Positions 1-5,014 are shown, counted from the first letter of the stretch. The stretch is DNA of 5,978 nt from Cyanobacteria bacterium UBA1186 (GCA_002309875.1 DBYM01000047.1:37549-43526); one strand, 5' to 3'. The notes: a model not told the origin generated them from the letters alone. Translations and numbers: made by a program.

Positions 1-6
1 TTTATT

Positions 7-90
7 TGCCGATGGCCGGGGTCGAACCGGCACGTAGTTGCCTACACCAGATTTTGAGTCTGGCACGTCTACCAATTCCATCACATCGGC
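7..90 (-). tRNA. tRNA-Leu (anticodon CAA)
   Basis: Read on the minus strand, this 84-nt sequence folds as a complete class II tRNA. The acceptor stem GCCGATG pairs with CATCGGC and is followed by discriminator A. The D-arm has a 3-bp stem (ATG/CGT) around GAATTGGTAGA. The anticodon stem CCAGA/TCTGG encloses loop CTCAAAA, giving anticodon CAA, which reads UUG. The long variable arm has stem GTAG/CTAC with loop GCAA. The T-arm is GCCGG/CCGGC with loop TTCGACC. The long variable arm and discriminator A are leucine identity features. The 3' CCA is not encoded (AAT follows the discriminator), so a CCA-adding enzyme is needed. A36-A37-A38 is the known MiaA recognition element, and miaA lies at 1909-2757. 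Confidence 0.97.
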
Positions 91-108
91 TTAATGAATT
101 TTCAACGT

Positions 109-150
109 ATTTCAATTTAAACAAAAAAATATTCTAATTTCAATTAAAAC
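109..150. repeat. 14-nt imperfect direct repeat upstream of tRNA-Leu
   Basis: ATTTCAATTTAAAC (109-122) recurs as ATTTCAATTAAAAC (137-150), with one mismatch and a 28-nt period. On the minus strand each copy contains TTGAAA, so the repeat overlaps the candidate tRNA promoter. It also lies upstream of the plus-strand gene at 229. No function is established, and AT-rich composition makes short repeats common. Confidence 0.4.
116..143 (-). promoter_or_regulatory. candidate promoter for tRNA-Leu
   Basis: On the minus strand, TTGAAA (143-138; 5 of 6 to the -35 consensus) is followed after 16 nt by TTTAAA (121-116; 4 of 6 to the -10 consensus). This places transcription start near 109, about 19 nt before the mature tRNA 5' end at 90. 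The region is very AT-rich, so chance matches are likely. A second TTGAAA at 115-110 is too close to the tRNA to act as its -35. Confidence 0.25.
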
Positions 151-228
151 TTTTACTTTTCTCAAAATATACTTAAAAACAGTATTAAGAGTAATTATTT
201 AAAACACCCGAAAATAAATAATATTTAT

Positions 229-1011
229 ATGAAAAAAATCTTAATTCTCACAATTTTAATATCTTTTTTAACCCTTTCCGTTCAGGCTTCATCGACCTTT
301 GAAGGCGGTGTAACGGCCGAAGGAAGGGGAAACGCTAGCCGTATTATTGATAAATCAACGGGTGCAGGCGTAGGAGGTGCAAAAATTACACTCCCGAAAC
401 AAAGGTATTCAACACAAACCGATTCGCAGGGTTACTTTGAACTCGATACCCATATTGACGGCACTTCAATAATGTCCGTACAAAAAGAGAACTACAAACC
501 TTATACCGTAACTGTTACAGATCAATCATTTTCGGCGCCGTTAGTTATCGGAATAGAAAAATCAAACGCAAACGAAATGGTAGTCGATTCAAATATGTAC
601 CATCTCGGAGATAACAATTTTTCCGACCTTTCCGCAAATGCAGGCGAATTCCGTATGGCAACAATCGGGCCGTTTTACACAAAACGTTTTATCCTGAAAA
701 ATCTCAAATTCAATAAACCTGTATTTATGGTTATAGGCTCAATTATAGGTATAGATACCGAAATGGCACGCAACATGGGACAAAACAAAATTTCAAATGC
801 TTTTTCTTCCCCGCCTGAGGTTTATTTTAACGGAAATAAAATTTCCGAACTTCAGATAAACGGCGACGGACAAAAAATCCGTATTCCCGCATCTTTAATA
901 CGTAAAAATCAGGTGAACGAAATCACAATCAGGACGGGCAGAAACCTTATGCAGACCGCTTATATCGACTATGACGATATTGAATTTATGAATCTGTCGT
1001 TTGAAAATTAG
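229..1011 (+). CDS. secreted protein with carboxypeptidase-regulatory-like domain
   Basis: A 260-residue hypothetical exported protein. Residues 1-20 form a Sec signal peptide: two lysines, a hydrophobic core, and probable cleavage after VQA. Residues about 37-105 match the pattern of carboxypeptidase-regulatory-like / transthyretin-like beta-sandwich domains: a 'tGagVgGAkItL' strand, then 'TDsqGYFeLdt', then an aromatic 'nYkpYtvtVt' end. In that family the fold is usually an adhesion or accessory module. Residues about 195-257 (VYFNGNKI ... AYIDYDDIEF) are strand-rich and look like a jelly-roll, galactose-binding-like domain; this is an inference from pattern only. There are no catalytic motifs and no C-terminal anchor, so the product is probably periplasmic or surface-exposed. 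No Shine-Dalgarno sequence is visible before the ATG, although the start fits the signal peptide well. The gene is transcribed alone and converges on the TPR/NHL gene with a 2-nt gap. Confidence 0.85.
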   Translation: MKKILILTILISFLTLSVQASSTFEGGVTAEGRGNASRIIDKSTGAGVGGAKITLPKQRYSTQTDSQGYFELDTHIDGTSIMSVQKENYKPYTVTVTDQSFSAPLVIGIEKSNANEMVVDSNMYHLGDNNFSDLSANAGEFRMATIGPFYTKRFILKNLKFNKPVFMVIGSIIGIDTEMARNMGQNKISNAFSSPPEVYFNGNKISELQINGDGQKIRIPASLIRKNQVNEITIRTGRNLMQTAYIDYDDIEFMNLSFEN

Positions 1012-1042
1012 GTTTATTTAACAATTTTCTGTCTGAAAATTG
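1003..1042. terminator. overlapping AT-rich hairpins at a convergent gene junction (possible weak bidirectional terminator)
   Basis: GAAAATT (1003-1009) can pair with AATTTTC (1023-1029). That stem is extended by GTT/AAC (1012-1014 with 1020-1022), with an AG bulge. Alternatively CAATTTTC (1022-1029) pairs with GAAAATTG (1035-1042) across a 5-nt loop. The two folds share one arm, so they are mutually exclusive. The junction has no other terminator, but neither strand shows a convincing U-tract, so intrinsic termination would be weak. Confidence 0.25.
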
Positions 1043-1850
1043 AATTTGACCCCTGACAGGTGATAAAGAGCATATCTCCGTTGACGTGCAGTCCGTACGG
1101 TTTGTCGAGTTTATCAACAAGAACTGTTGCAACTCCCTGAGGAGTGATTTTCACGACATTATTTGCACTGTAATTTGAAACGTAAATATTTCCGACTCCG
1201 TCGCTTGCAAGGCTTATCGGACCTGAAATTTTGTCACCTTTGTAAAACAGAATCCGCCTGTTTTCCGGAGTGATTTTTATAATAGAATTGTCTGAGAAAG
1301 TGGCGACATAAAGATTTCCGTTAATATCGGAAGCAATTCCCGTCGGGCTCGGAACATTTTCATACACACCGGTCTGAGTCGCTATGACCGAAGGGGTGTT
1401 TTGTACCTGCGGCGGGAGTTCCGTATGTTTTTTTATTGATTCCGCAAGTTCCTGACCTTGTTTATAGTATTCGCATGAAGGCGGAAGCATTCTGATATAT
1501 TTTGATGCAGAAGTGTAATCCTCTAATTTTGCGGAAATGTTTGCAAGTTTGTAAATTATCTCGTAATCATTCGGGTTTCTTGCGTAAACCTGCTTAAACA
1601 CGGTTTGTGCTTCGGAATAGTTGCGCAGATATTCAAGTACCGTTCCCAAATTATAATAAGCATCGGTATAATCAGGGAAAGTTCTTATTGCGCTTCTGAA
1701 ACATTCAATAGCACGTTCATACATTCCGAGTTTGTAAAAATCTATACCCTGATTGTAATCAAGTTTCGCATCAGTAGGGATTTCCACCGCAGATGCGGAT
1801 AAAATCAGAGATACAGAAAGAACAACTGTTCCTAAAATCTTTTTAAACAT
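1014..1850 (-). CDS. secreted TPR and NHL-repeat protein
   Basis: A 278-residue exported protein of unknown specific role. Residues 1-21 form a signal peptide with probable cleavage after ASA. Residues about 30-125 hold three tetratricopeptide repeats, with the classic spacing of W/Y-G-A-P positions, for example 'NLGTVLEYLRNYSEAQTVFK' and 'ANISAKLEDYTSASKYI'. A proline/threonine-rich linker (about 142-166) leads to three NHL-type beta-propeller repeats, which start at 168 (PTGIASDINGNLYVA), 210 (PISLASDGVGNIYVS) and 250 (PYGLHVNGDMLFIT). TPRs normally bind proteins, and NHL blades bind proteins, sugars or nucleic acid. Only three blades are present, fewer than the five or six of a closed propeller. 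The ATG is well supported: AAAGG on the minus strand lies 8 nt upstream. The gene is divergent from miaA across 58 nt and convergent with the gene at 229-1011. Confidence 0.88.
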   Translation of the reverse strand: MFKKILGTVVLSVSLILSASAVEIPTDAKLDYNQGIDFYKLGMYERAIECFRSAIRTFPDYTDAYYNLGTVLEYLRNYSEAQTVFKQVYARNPNDYEIIYKLANISAKLEDYTSASKYIRMLPPSCEYYKQGQELAESIKKHTELPPQVQNTPSVIATQTGVYENVPSPTGIASDINGNLYVATFSDNSIIKITPENRRILFYKGDKISGPISLASDGVGNIYVSNYSANNVVKITPQGVATVLVDKLDKPYGLHVNGDMLFITCQGSNSIFRQKIVK

Positions 1851-1872
1851 ACTTCACACCTTTTCCACTATA

Positions 1873-1902
1873 TTAACATAAATTTTGGGTTTACGGTATT
1901 AT
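1873..1902 (+). promoter_or_regulatory. candidate miaA promoter, predicted leaderless
   Basis: TTAACA (1873-1878; 5 of 6 to TTGACA) is followed after 18 nt by TATTAT (1897-1902; 5 of 6 to TATAAT). The usual 6-nt offset puts transcription start at about 1909, the A of the miaA ATG. There is no Shine-Dalgarno sequence before that ATG, consistent with a leaderless message. The 58-nt gap must also hold the promoter of the divergent TPR/NHL gene; an extended -10-like TGTTAATAT (1878-1870, minus) is the best candidate for that but is weaker. Confidence 0.45.
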
Positions 1903-1908
1903 GTAAAT

Positions 1909-2757
1909 ATGAAACCAAAAGTTATAGCAATAGTCGGACCGACAGCGAGCGGAAAAACAAAAATGGCAATTGATTTGGCCAAAGAAATCAATGGCGAAAT
2001 TGTTTCTGCCGATTCCCGCCTTGTTTATAAAGGGTTTGATATTGCCGCAGCAAAACCGACACCTGAAGAAAGAGAGGGTATTCCGCATTATTTAATCGAT
2101 ATTGTTGAGCCTGAGTATGATTATTCGGTTGCCGATTATTATTATGATGCCAAAAAAGCAATCAATGAAATAATTTCCAAAGGTAAAACTCCGGTTATTG
2201 CGGGCGGAACAGGTCTTTATTTACGAGTTTTGCTTGAAACTTACGATTTACCGAGAGTTGAAGCAAATCCGAAATTGCGTGCAGAATTGGATTTGAGAGA
2301 TAAAGAGGATTTGCTTGAAGAATTAAAAAAACTTGACCCGAAAGGGTACGAAACGGTTAAAGATGCCAATAAAAGAAGAATAGTGCGGGCTTTGGAAGTA
2401 ACCAAAACTTTGGGTAAACCTTTTTCAGAGGCTTCCGGGCAAAAAGAGCCTGAATTTGACGTTGATTGGAGAATGCCCGAAATCCCGTCAAGAGAATGGC
2501 TTTACGAGAGAATTAACAAACGTGTTGATATGATGGTTGAGCATGGTCTTATTGAAGAAACAAAAGGGCTTTTGAAAAAGCACGGAAGGATTAAGAATTT
2601 CGTCTGTACAATAGGCTATCAGGAGGTTTTGGCTTATTTGGACGGACTTTGCTCTTTTGAAGAAGCCACAGATAAATTAAAACAACATACGAGAAATTAT
2701 GCAAAGCGTCAATTAACGTGGTTTAGAAGGAATCCGAACTTAACGGTTAACTGTTAA
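1909..2757 (+). CDS. miaA: tRNA dimethylallyltransferase MiaA
   Basis: MiaA transfers the dimethylallyl group of DMAPP to N6 of A37 in tRNAs reading codons that begin with U. This is the first step of (ms2)i6A37 synthesis, in the cytosol. The 282-residue product carries the full family signature in order: P-loop GPTASGKT (10-17), the catalytic-aspartate segment SADSRLVYKGFDI (33-45), AKPT (48-51), IPHYLID (58-64), GGTGLYLRVLL (99-109), the ANKRRIVRALEV helix (153-164), IGYQEV (235-240) and the tRNA-contacting TRNYAKRQLTWFRR (261-274). Its length is slightly short for bacterial MiaA (about 300-316), the difference lying in loops and the C-terminus. I chose ATG 1909 over an upstream in-frame TTG (1885) because the P-loop strand begins just after it and the promoter would exclude the TTG. 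There is no RBS; see the promoter at 1873-1902. The small gene downstream may be read through from here, since no terminator intervenes. Confidence 0.97.
   Translation: MKPKVIAIVGPTASGKTKMAIDLAKEINGEIVSADSRLVYKGFDIAAAKPTPEEREGIPHYLIDIVEPEYDYSVADYYYDAKKAINEIISKGKTPVIAGGTGLYLRVLLETYDLPRVEANPKLRAELDLRDKEDLLEELKKLDPKGYETVKDANKRRIVRALEVTKTLGKPFSEASGQKEPEFDVDWRMPEIPSREWLYERINKRVDMMVEHGLIEETKGLLKKHGRIKNFVCTIGYQEVLAYLDGLCSFEEATDKLKQHTRNYAKRQLTWFRRNPNLTVNC
2740..2757 (+). repeat. three tandem TTAA heptads at the miaA 3' end
   Basis: TTAACGG-TTAACTG-TTAA places TTAA at 2740, 2747 and 2754, exactly 7 nt apart, ending on the miaA stop codon. The 18 bases also form an imperfect palindrome around GTTAAC. 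Tandem TTAAC-like units recall regulator half-sites (the Pho box family uses similar words with longer spacing). The stretch is coding (LTVNC-stop), so chance is a full alternative. Confidence 0.3.
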
Positions 2758-2763
2758 AACTTT

Positions 2764-2793
2764 GTAACAATTTGTAAATATTTACCTTAAAAT
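2764..2793 (+). promoter_or_regulatory. candidate promoter with palindromic operator for the 51-codon gene
   Basis: GTAACA (2764-2769; 4 of 6 to the -35 consensus) and TAAAAT (2788-2793; 5 of 6 to the -10 consensus) are 18 nt apart. The spacer holds a perfect 12-bp palindrome, GTAAATATTTAC (2774-2785). A palindrome between -35 and -10 is a common operator position. Start would fall near 2800, giving a leader of about 60 nt for the gene at 2861. The -35 is weak, and the palindrome is AT-rich enough to arise by chance. Confidence 0.3.
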
Positions 2794-2841
2794 CCTAAAG
2801 TTTTTCAAAAATCTGCCGATATAAATACTACGGACAGATAC

Positions 2842-2850
2842 AAGAAAGGA
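2842..2850 (+). promoter_or_regulatory. ribosome binding site of the 51-codon gene
   Basis: AAGAAAGGA ends 10 nt before the ATG at 2861. It is one of the clearer purine-rich Shine-Dalgarno sequences on the plus strand here, and with the terminator downstream it argues that the short frame is translated. Confidence 0.6.
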
Positions 2851-2860
2851 ACTTCGGGAT

Positions 2861-3016
2861 ATGTTGAAAAAAATAGTAGATCCTACCAGCAACACATTTA
2901 GCGGAGTTGAGTTCATATTGAGAGGAGCCAAAAAGCGTAGAGCCATGGCAATTTCTAACGCAGTTGCCGTAAATACCGAAACGGGTATTCAGGTCAAACT
3001 GCAGGCTGTGAAGTAA
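2861..3016 (+). CDS. 51-residue basic protein, possible RNA polymerase omega subunit
   Basis: This small protein was read directly from the sequence and is short enough for gene finders to miss. Residues 11-27 (NTFSGVEFILRGAKKRR) align without gaps to the core helix of cyanobacterial-type omega subunits (pattern NRYxIVxxxAxRAKRRR): N, aromatic, V, and the AK-basic-RR end all coincide. Omega (RpoZ) binds the beta' subunit and helps assemble RNA polymerase. The usual Arg after Asn is Thr here, and the C-terminal half (MAISNAVAVNTETGIQVKLQAVK) shows no recognisable match, so the assignment is tentative. The gene has its own RBS 10 nt upstream, a candidate promoter at 2764-2793 and a strong terminator 37 nt after the stop, so it looks real whatever its function. 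There are no signal peptide, membrane or cysteine features. It could instead be a small nucleic-acid-binding protein. Confidence 0.7.
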   Translation: MLKKIVDPTSNTFSGVEFILRGAKKRRAMAISNAVAVNTETGIQVKLQAVK

Positions 3017-3053
3017 CCAACTGAACGTTAAGTAAGAATGGTTGAGAGTTAAT

Positions 3054-3087
3054 AAAGGATTACCCAAAGGTGGTCCTTTTTATTTTT
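3054..3087 (+). terminator. intrinsic terminator after the 51-codon gene
   Basis: AAAGGA (3054-3059), TT and ACC pair with GGT (3069-3071), GG and TCCTTT (3074-3079). This makes an uninterrupted 11-bp stem that includes two G-U pairs, with a CAAA loop and the U-rich tail TTATTTTT. On the minus strand the two wobble pairs become A-C mismatches and no U-tract follows, so it should stop only plus-strand transcripts. Confidence 0.88.
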
Positions 3088-3089
3088 GT

Positions 3090-3401
3090 TTATACAATGT
3101 AATTTTTCATGGCGGGAGTTTTTGCACAATTATTTAAAAATTCTATGGTGGAAAGTTTTTCGTTGTACAAATATTTTATAAAATTCAGGTAAGAAATATC
3201 GACGGAACTCAGGAGAATATTTATTTCAAACCCTTCGGAGCAAAAAGGCTCATAATCATATACAACATAACTGTTATACTTGCTTTTCCATTCTTTGCGT
3301 TCAACCTTGCAATTGTTTTCTTCCGCAATATCTTCAACCCATTCAACTATGTTTTTATCAATATTTTTTATTTCCAAATATTTATTCTGAAATTTTCCCA
3401 T
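3090..3401 (-). CDS. hypothetical protein, 103 residues
   Basis: I do not recognise this family. The product is a small, probably cytosolic protein with no signal peptide or membrane segment. It is rich in Asn, Lys, Tyr and Glu. Residues 11-30 are predicted helical and acidic, followed by a basic stretch (32-42, KVERKEWKSKY), a probable strand (VVYDY, 46-50), another (EINILL, 59-64) and a C-terminal helix. The three cysteines (31, 54, 92) form no metal-binding motif. The ATG at 3401 has GGAG 8 nt upstream on the minus strand, a good RBS. The gene follows the permease in the same direction after about 145 nt, but a hairpin at 3493-3521 probably separates them. Its stop lies just beyond the opposing terminator at 3054-3087. 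Confidence 0.7.
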   Translation of the reverse strand: MGKFQNKYLEIKNIDKNIVEWVEDIAEENNCKVERKEWKSKYNSYVVYDYEPFCSEGFEINILLSSVDISYLNFIKYLYNEKLSTIEFLNNCAKTPAMKNYIV

Positions 3402-3492
3402 AACAAAATCTCCATACCAAAATTTTAATTTGATATGTTTAGAGATAAATCGCCATTTTGTCTAATTAGCAGGGAGGGTAAAATTATTTATA

Positions 3493-3521
3493 TTCGGAAA
3501 CAAACTGTACTTTTTTCCGAA
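3493..3521 (-). terminator. probable terminator after the ABC permease gene
   Basis: TTCGGAAA (3493-3500) pairs perfectly with TTTCCGAA (3514-3521). AAA (3502-3504) also pairs with TTT (3511-3513), leaving a single bulged C and a CTGTAC loop. On the minus strand the stem is followed by TATAAATAATTTTA, a diffuse U-rich tail rather than a clean run. It lies 25 nt past the permease stop, the expected place for an operon end, but could instead be an mRNA-stabilising hairpin. Confidence 0.5.
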
Positions 3522-3545
3522 AAACTTTCCACCTTAATAATATAT

Positions 3546-4418
3546 CTATATATCGCTGTATTTGTTTTTTTCAAAACAAAATATATTTATCAGAGAAAAT
3601 GCCATAACTACAATCAGGAGAACAACCGCAAGGGCTGAAGCATAGCCTAAATCAAGGTTTTCAAATGCTCGTTCGTAAATGTAATAGACAATTGTTTTGG
3701 AAGAATCCAAAGGCCCGCCTTTTGTCATGACGTAGATTTCGGCAAAAACTTTCATTGCGGAAATTGTACTTATTGTTGAAACAAGTGCTATTGTAGGCAT
3801 AATATGCGGGATAGTTACGTTTAAATGTTTATGCCAGAAGTTTGCCCCGTCGATATCGCATGCTTCGTATAAATCCTGCGGAACACTCATCAGAGAAGCA
3901 AGATATATCATCATATAATAACCGATACCTTTCCAGATTGTAACAACGGCAACCGAAAACAATGCCCATTTTGTATCAACGAGCCAGCCGATCGGATTTA
4001 GGTGGAATAATGACAAAAGATAATTTAATATTCCCTGTCCTGCGTATAACCATTTGAAGGCAATTGCTGCAACGACAATGGATACAATTACGGGGAAATA
4101 AATCAGAATTTTATAAAGGGTTATTCCTCTGATTTTTTGATTTATAAGTATTGCTATAAAAAGCGGAAAAATCACCAAAAAAGGAACAGCAATTACAAGA
4201 TACATAAAAGTATTAAACATAACCTTGTAAAAAATCGGCTCATGAAAAAGTTTTGCGTAATTGTCCAATCCGTTGAAGGAAGGGTTATAGATGCTTGATG
4301 AATAATCAAAAAAACTCAGGCCGAAGGTCTGAAAAAACGGTATGAAGAAAAATACAATCAGCACCGCTGCCGCAGGAAGCAAAAATAAATATGGTGTGTA
4401 TTTTTTGTAATAATTCAT
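3546..4418 (-). CDS. ABC sugar transporter permease, MalF/UgpA type
   Basis: An inner-membrane subunit of a carbohydrate or polyol ABC importer (290 residues from the ATG; typical for the UgpA/ThuF/LacF group). There are six hydrophobic segments at about 10-32, 67-93, 101-124, 150-177, 207-228 and 258-279. The cytoplasmic EAA loop, which docks on the ATPase, is clear at 185-204: EACDIDGANFWHKHLNVTIP, with the consensus EA..DGA...IP positions kept. The 'YVMTKGGPLDSSKTIVYYIY' and 'GYASALAVVL' segments are also hallmarks of this subfamily. Substrate cannot be read from the sequence. I chose ATG 4418 over an in-frame TTG at 4424; both have only a weak GAGA as RBS. The gene lies 44 nt downstream of the secreted-protein gene. 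No MalG-type permease, ATPase or binding protein adjoins it, so the partners must be encoded elsewhere. Confidence 0.95.
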   Translation of the reverse strand: MNYYKKYTPYLFLLPAAAVLIVFFFIPFFQTFGLSFFDYSSSIYNPSFNGLDNYAKLFHEPIFYKVMFNTFMYLVIAVPFLVIFPLFIAILINQKIRGITLYKILIYFPVIVSIVVAAIAFKWLYAGQGILNYLLSLFHLNPIGWLVDTKWALFSVAVVTIWKGIGYYMMIYLASLMSVPQDLYEACDIDGANFWHKHLNVTIPHIMPTIALVSTISTISAMKVFAEIYVMTKGGPLDSSKTIVYYIYERAFENLDLGYASALAVVLLIVVMAFSLINIFCFEKNKYSDI

Positions 4419-4420
4419 AA

Positions 4421-4438
4421 ACAAATTATCTCATTTGT
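4421..4438 (-). promoter_or_regulatory. small hairpin over the permease ribosome binding region
   Basis: On the minus strand ACAAAT and ATTTGT form a perfect 6-bp stem whose 6-nt loop, GAGATA, holds the only Shine-Dalgarno-like bases before the permease ATG, 2 nt further on. The stem is all but one A-T pair and so marginally stable; it may modulate initiation or be incidental. Confidence 0.25.
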
Positions 4439-4462
4439 GTAAAACGAGGTCAATAATCATTT

Positions 4463-5014
4463 TTACCAAAGTTCAAAATACTCGGATTTATCGAGTGTTC
4501 TTTCATCTCGGTAGTACGTATTATAGAATTTTGCCCGCTTAATTATGTCATACCATTGCCGGTAATTTTCTTTAAAATCCTCTTTGTCACGGTTAATGTA
4601 GTGCAGACTTATAATTCCGTTATGCGCATTTGTTACTCTGTAAAATTCGCATTGCCCTTTAATGTCCTTGTAATCCTCGGTACATCTTGTTGCCATGGAA
4701 TCTACGGGTGTAATTTTCAGGTATCTGTAATTCCCGTTCGGGTTAACTTTTTTCATTCTTAAAAGTTCAGTGTTTATAAAGTAATTTATGGGCATGGCAG
4801 TGTCATAATACGAGTGGACAACAATTGAACGTTTCCAGTCCTGAGGAGTTTCTCCTGCGGGGAGGTACTGCAAAATGGCCTCATTTCCCACTTTTTTGTA
4901 ATAGGATTTATTCCACAGTTCGCCTTCGGGGTATTTGATAATGACTGTTTCATAGGCAAATACTCCGAGCGTTGAAAGCAATATTAAGAAACTAGATAAA
5001 AGGACTTTTTTCAT
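4463..5014 (-). CDS. uncharacterised secreted protein, about 183 residues
   Basis: I do not recognise the family. A signal peptide is clear (MKKVLLSSFLILLSTLGVFA, then YET), so the mature protein is exported, soluble and about 163 residues. It is unusually rich in Tyr and Trp, with a 'GETPQDWKRSIVVHSY' segment (about 54-69) and a two-cysteine pair (about 111 and 122) that could form a disulfide in 'TRCTEDYKDIKGQCEFYRV'. The C-terminal half is probably helical and charged. No catalytic motif is evident. The gene overlaps the end of the NIF3 gene by 23 nt, implying translational coupling. GGAAGG (5026-5031) lies 11 nt before ATG 5014 but only 5 nt before an in-frame TTG at 5020, so initiation at 5020 (two extra residues) is possible. 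The ABC permease gene follows 44 nt later; a functional link is conceivable but unproven. Confidence 0.82.
   Translation of the reverse strand: MKKVLLSSFLILLSTLGVFAYETVIIKYPEGELWNKSYYKKVGNEAILQYLPAGETPQDWKRSIVVHSYYDTAMPINYFINTELLRMKKVNPNGNYRYLKITPVDSMATRCTEDYKDIKGQCEFYRVTNAHNGIISLHYINRDKEDFKENYRQWYDIIKRAKFYNTYYRDERTLDKSEYFELW

Noticed and set aside
1605..1802. 65-codon plus-strand frame
   Set aside because: It lies entirely inside the TPR/NHL gene on the other strand, has no RBS, and its product is cysteine/isoleucine-rich with no domain pattern.
1891..2088. 65-codon minus-strand frame
   Set aside because: It is antisense to the conserved P-loop region of miaA and its composition mirrors that gene.
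2828..3067. 79-codon minus-strand frame across the small gene
   Set aside because: It has no RBS and runs through the plus-strand terminator and the 51-codon gene, which has full expression signals on the opposite strand.
3402..3490. Promoter for the 103-residue hypothetical gene (TAGACA near 3457-3462, minus strand)
   Set aside because: The -35 is plausible, but no acceptable -10 occurs 16-18 nt downstream, only 3 of 6 matches.
3435..3638. 67-codon plus-strand frame between the hypothetical gene and the permease
   Set aside because: There is no Shine-Dalgarno sequence. The frame runs through the 3493-3521 hairpin and into the antisense of the permease C-terminus, and the protein is low-complexity Ile/Tyr/Phe-rich.
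4556..4762. 68-codon plus-strand frame
   Set aside because: It is a shadow of the secreted-protein gene on the minus strand, with no RBS or domain pattern.
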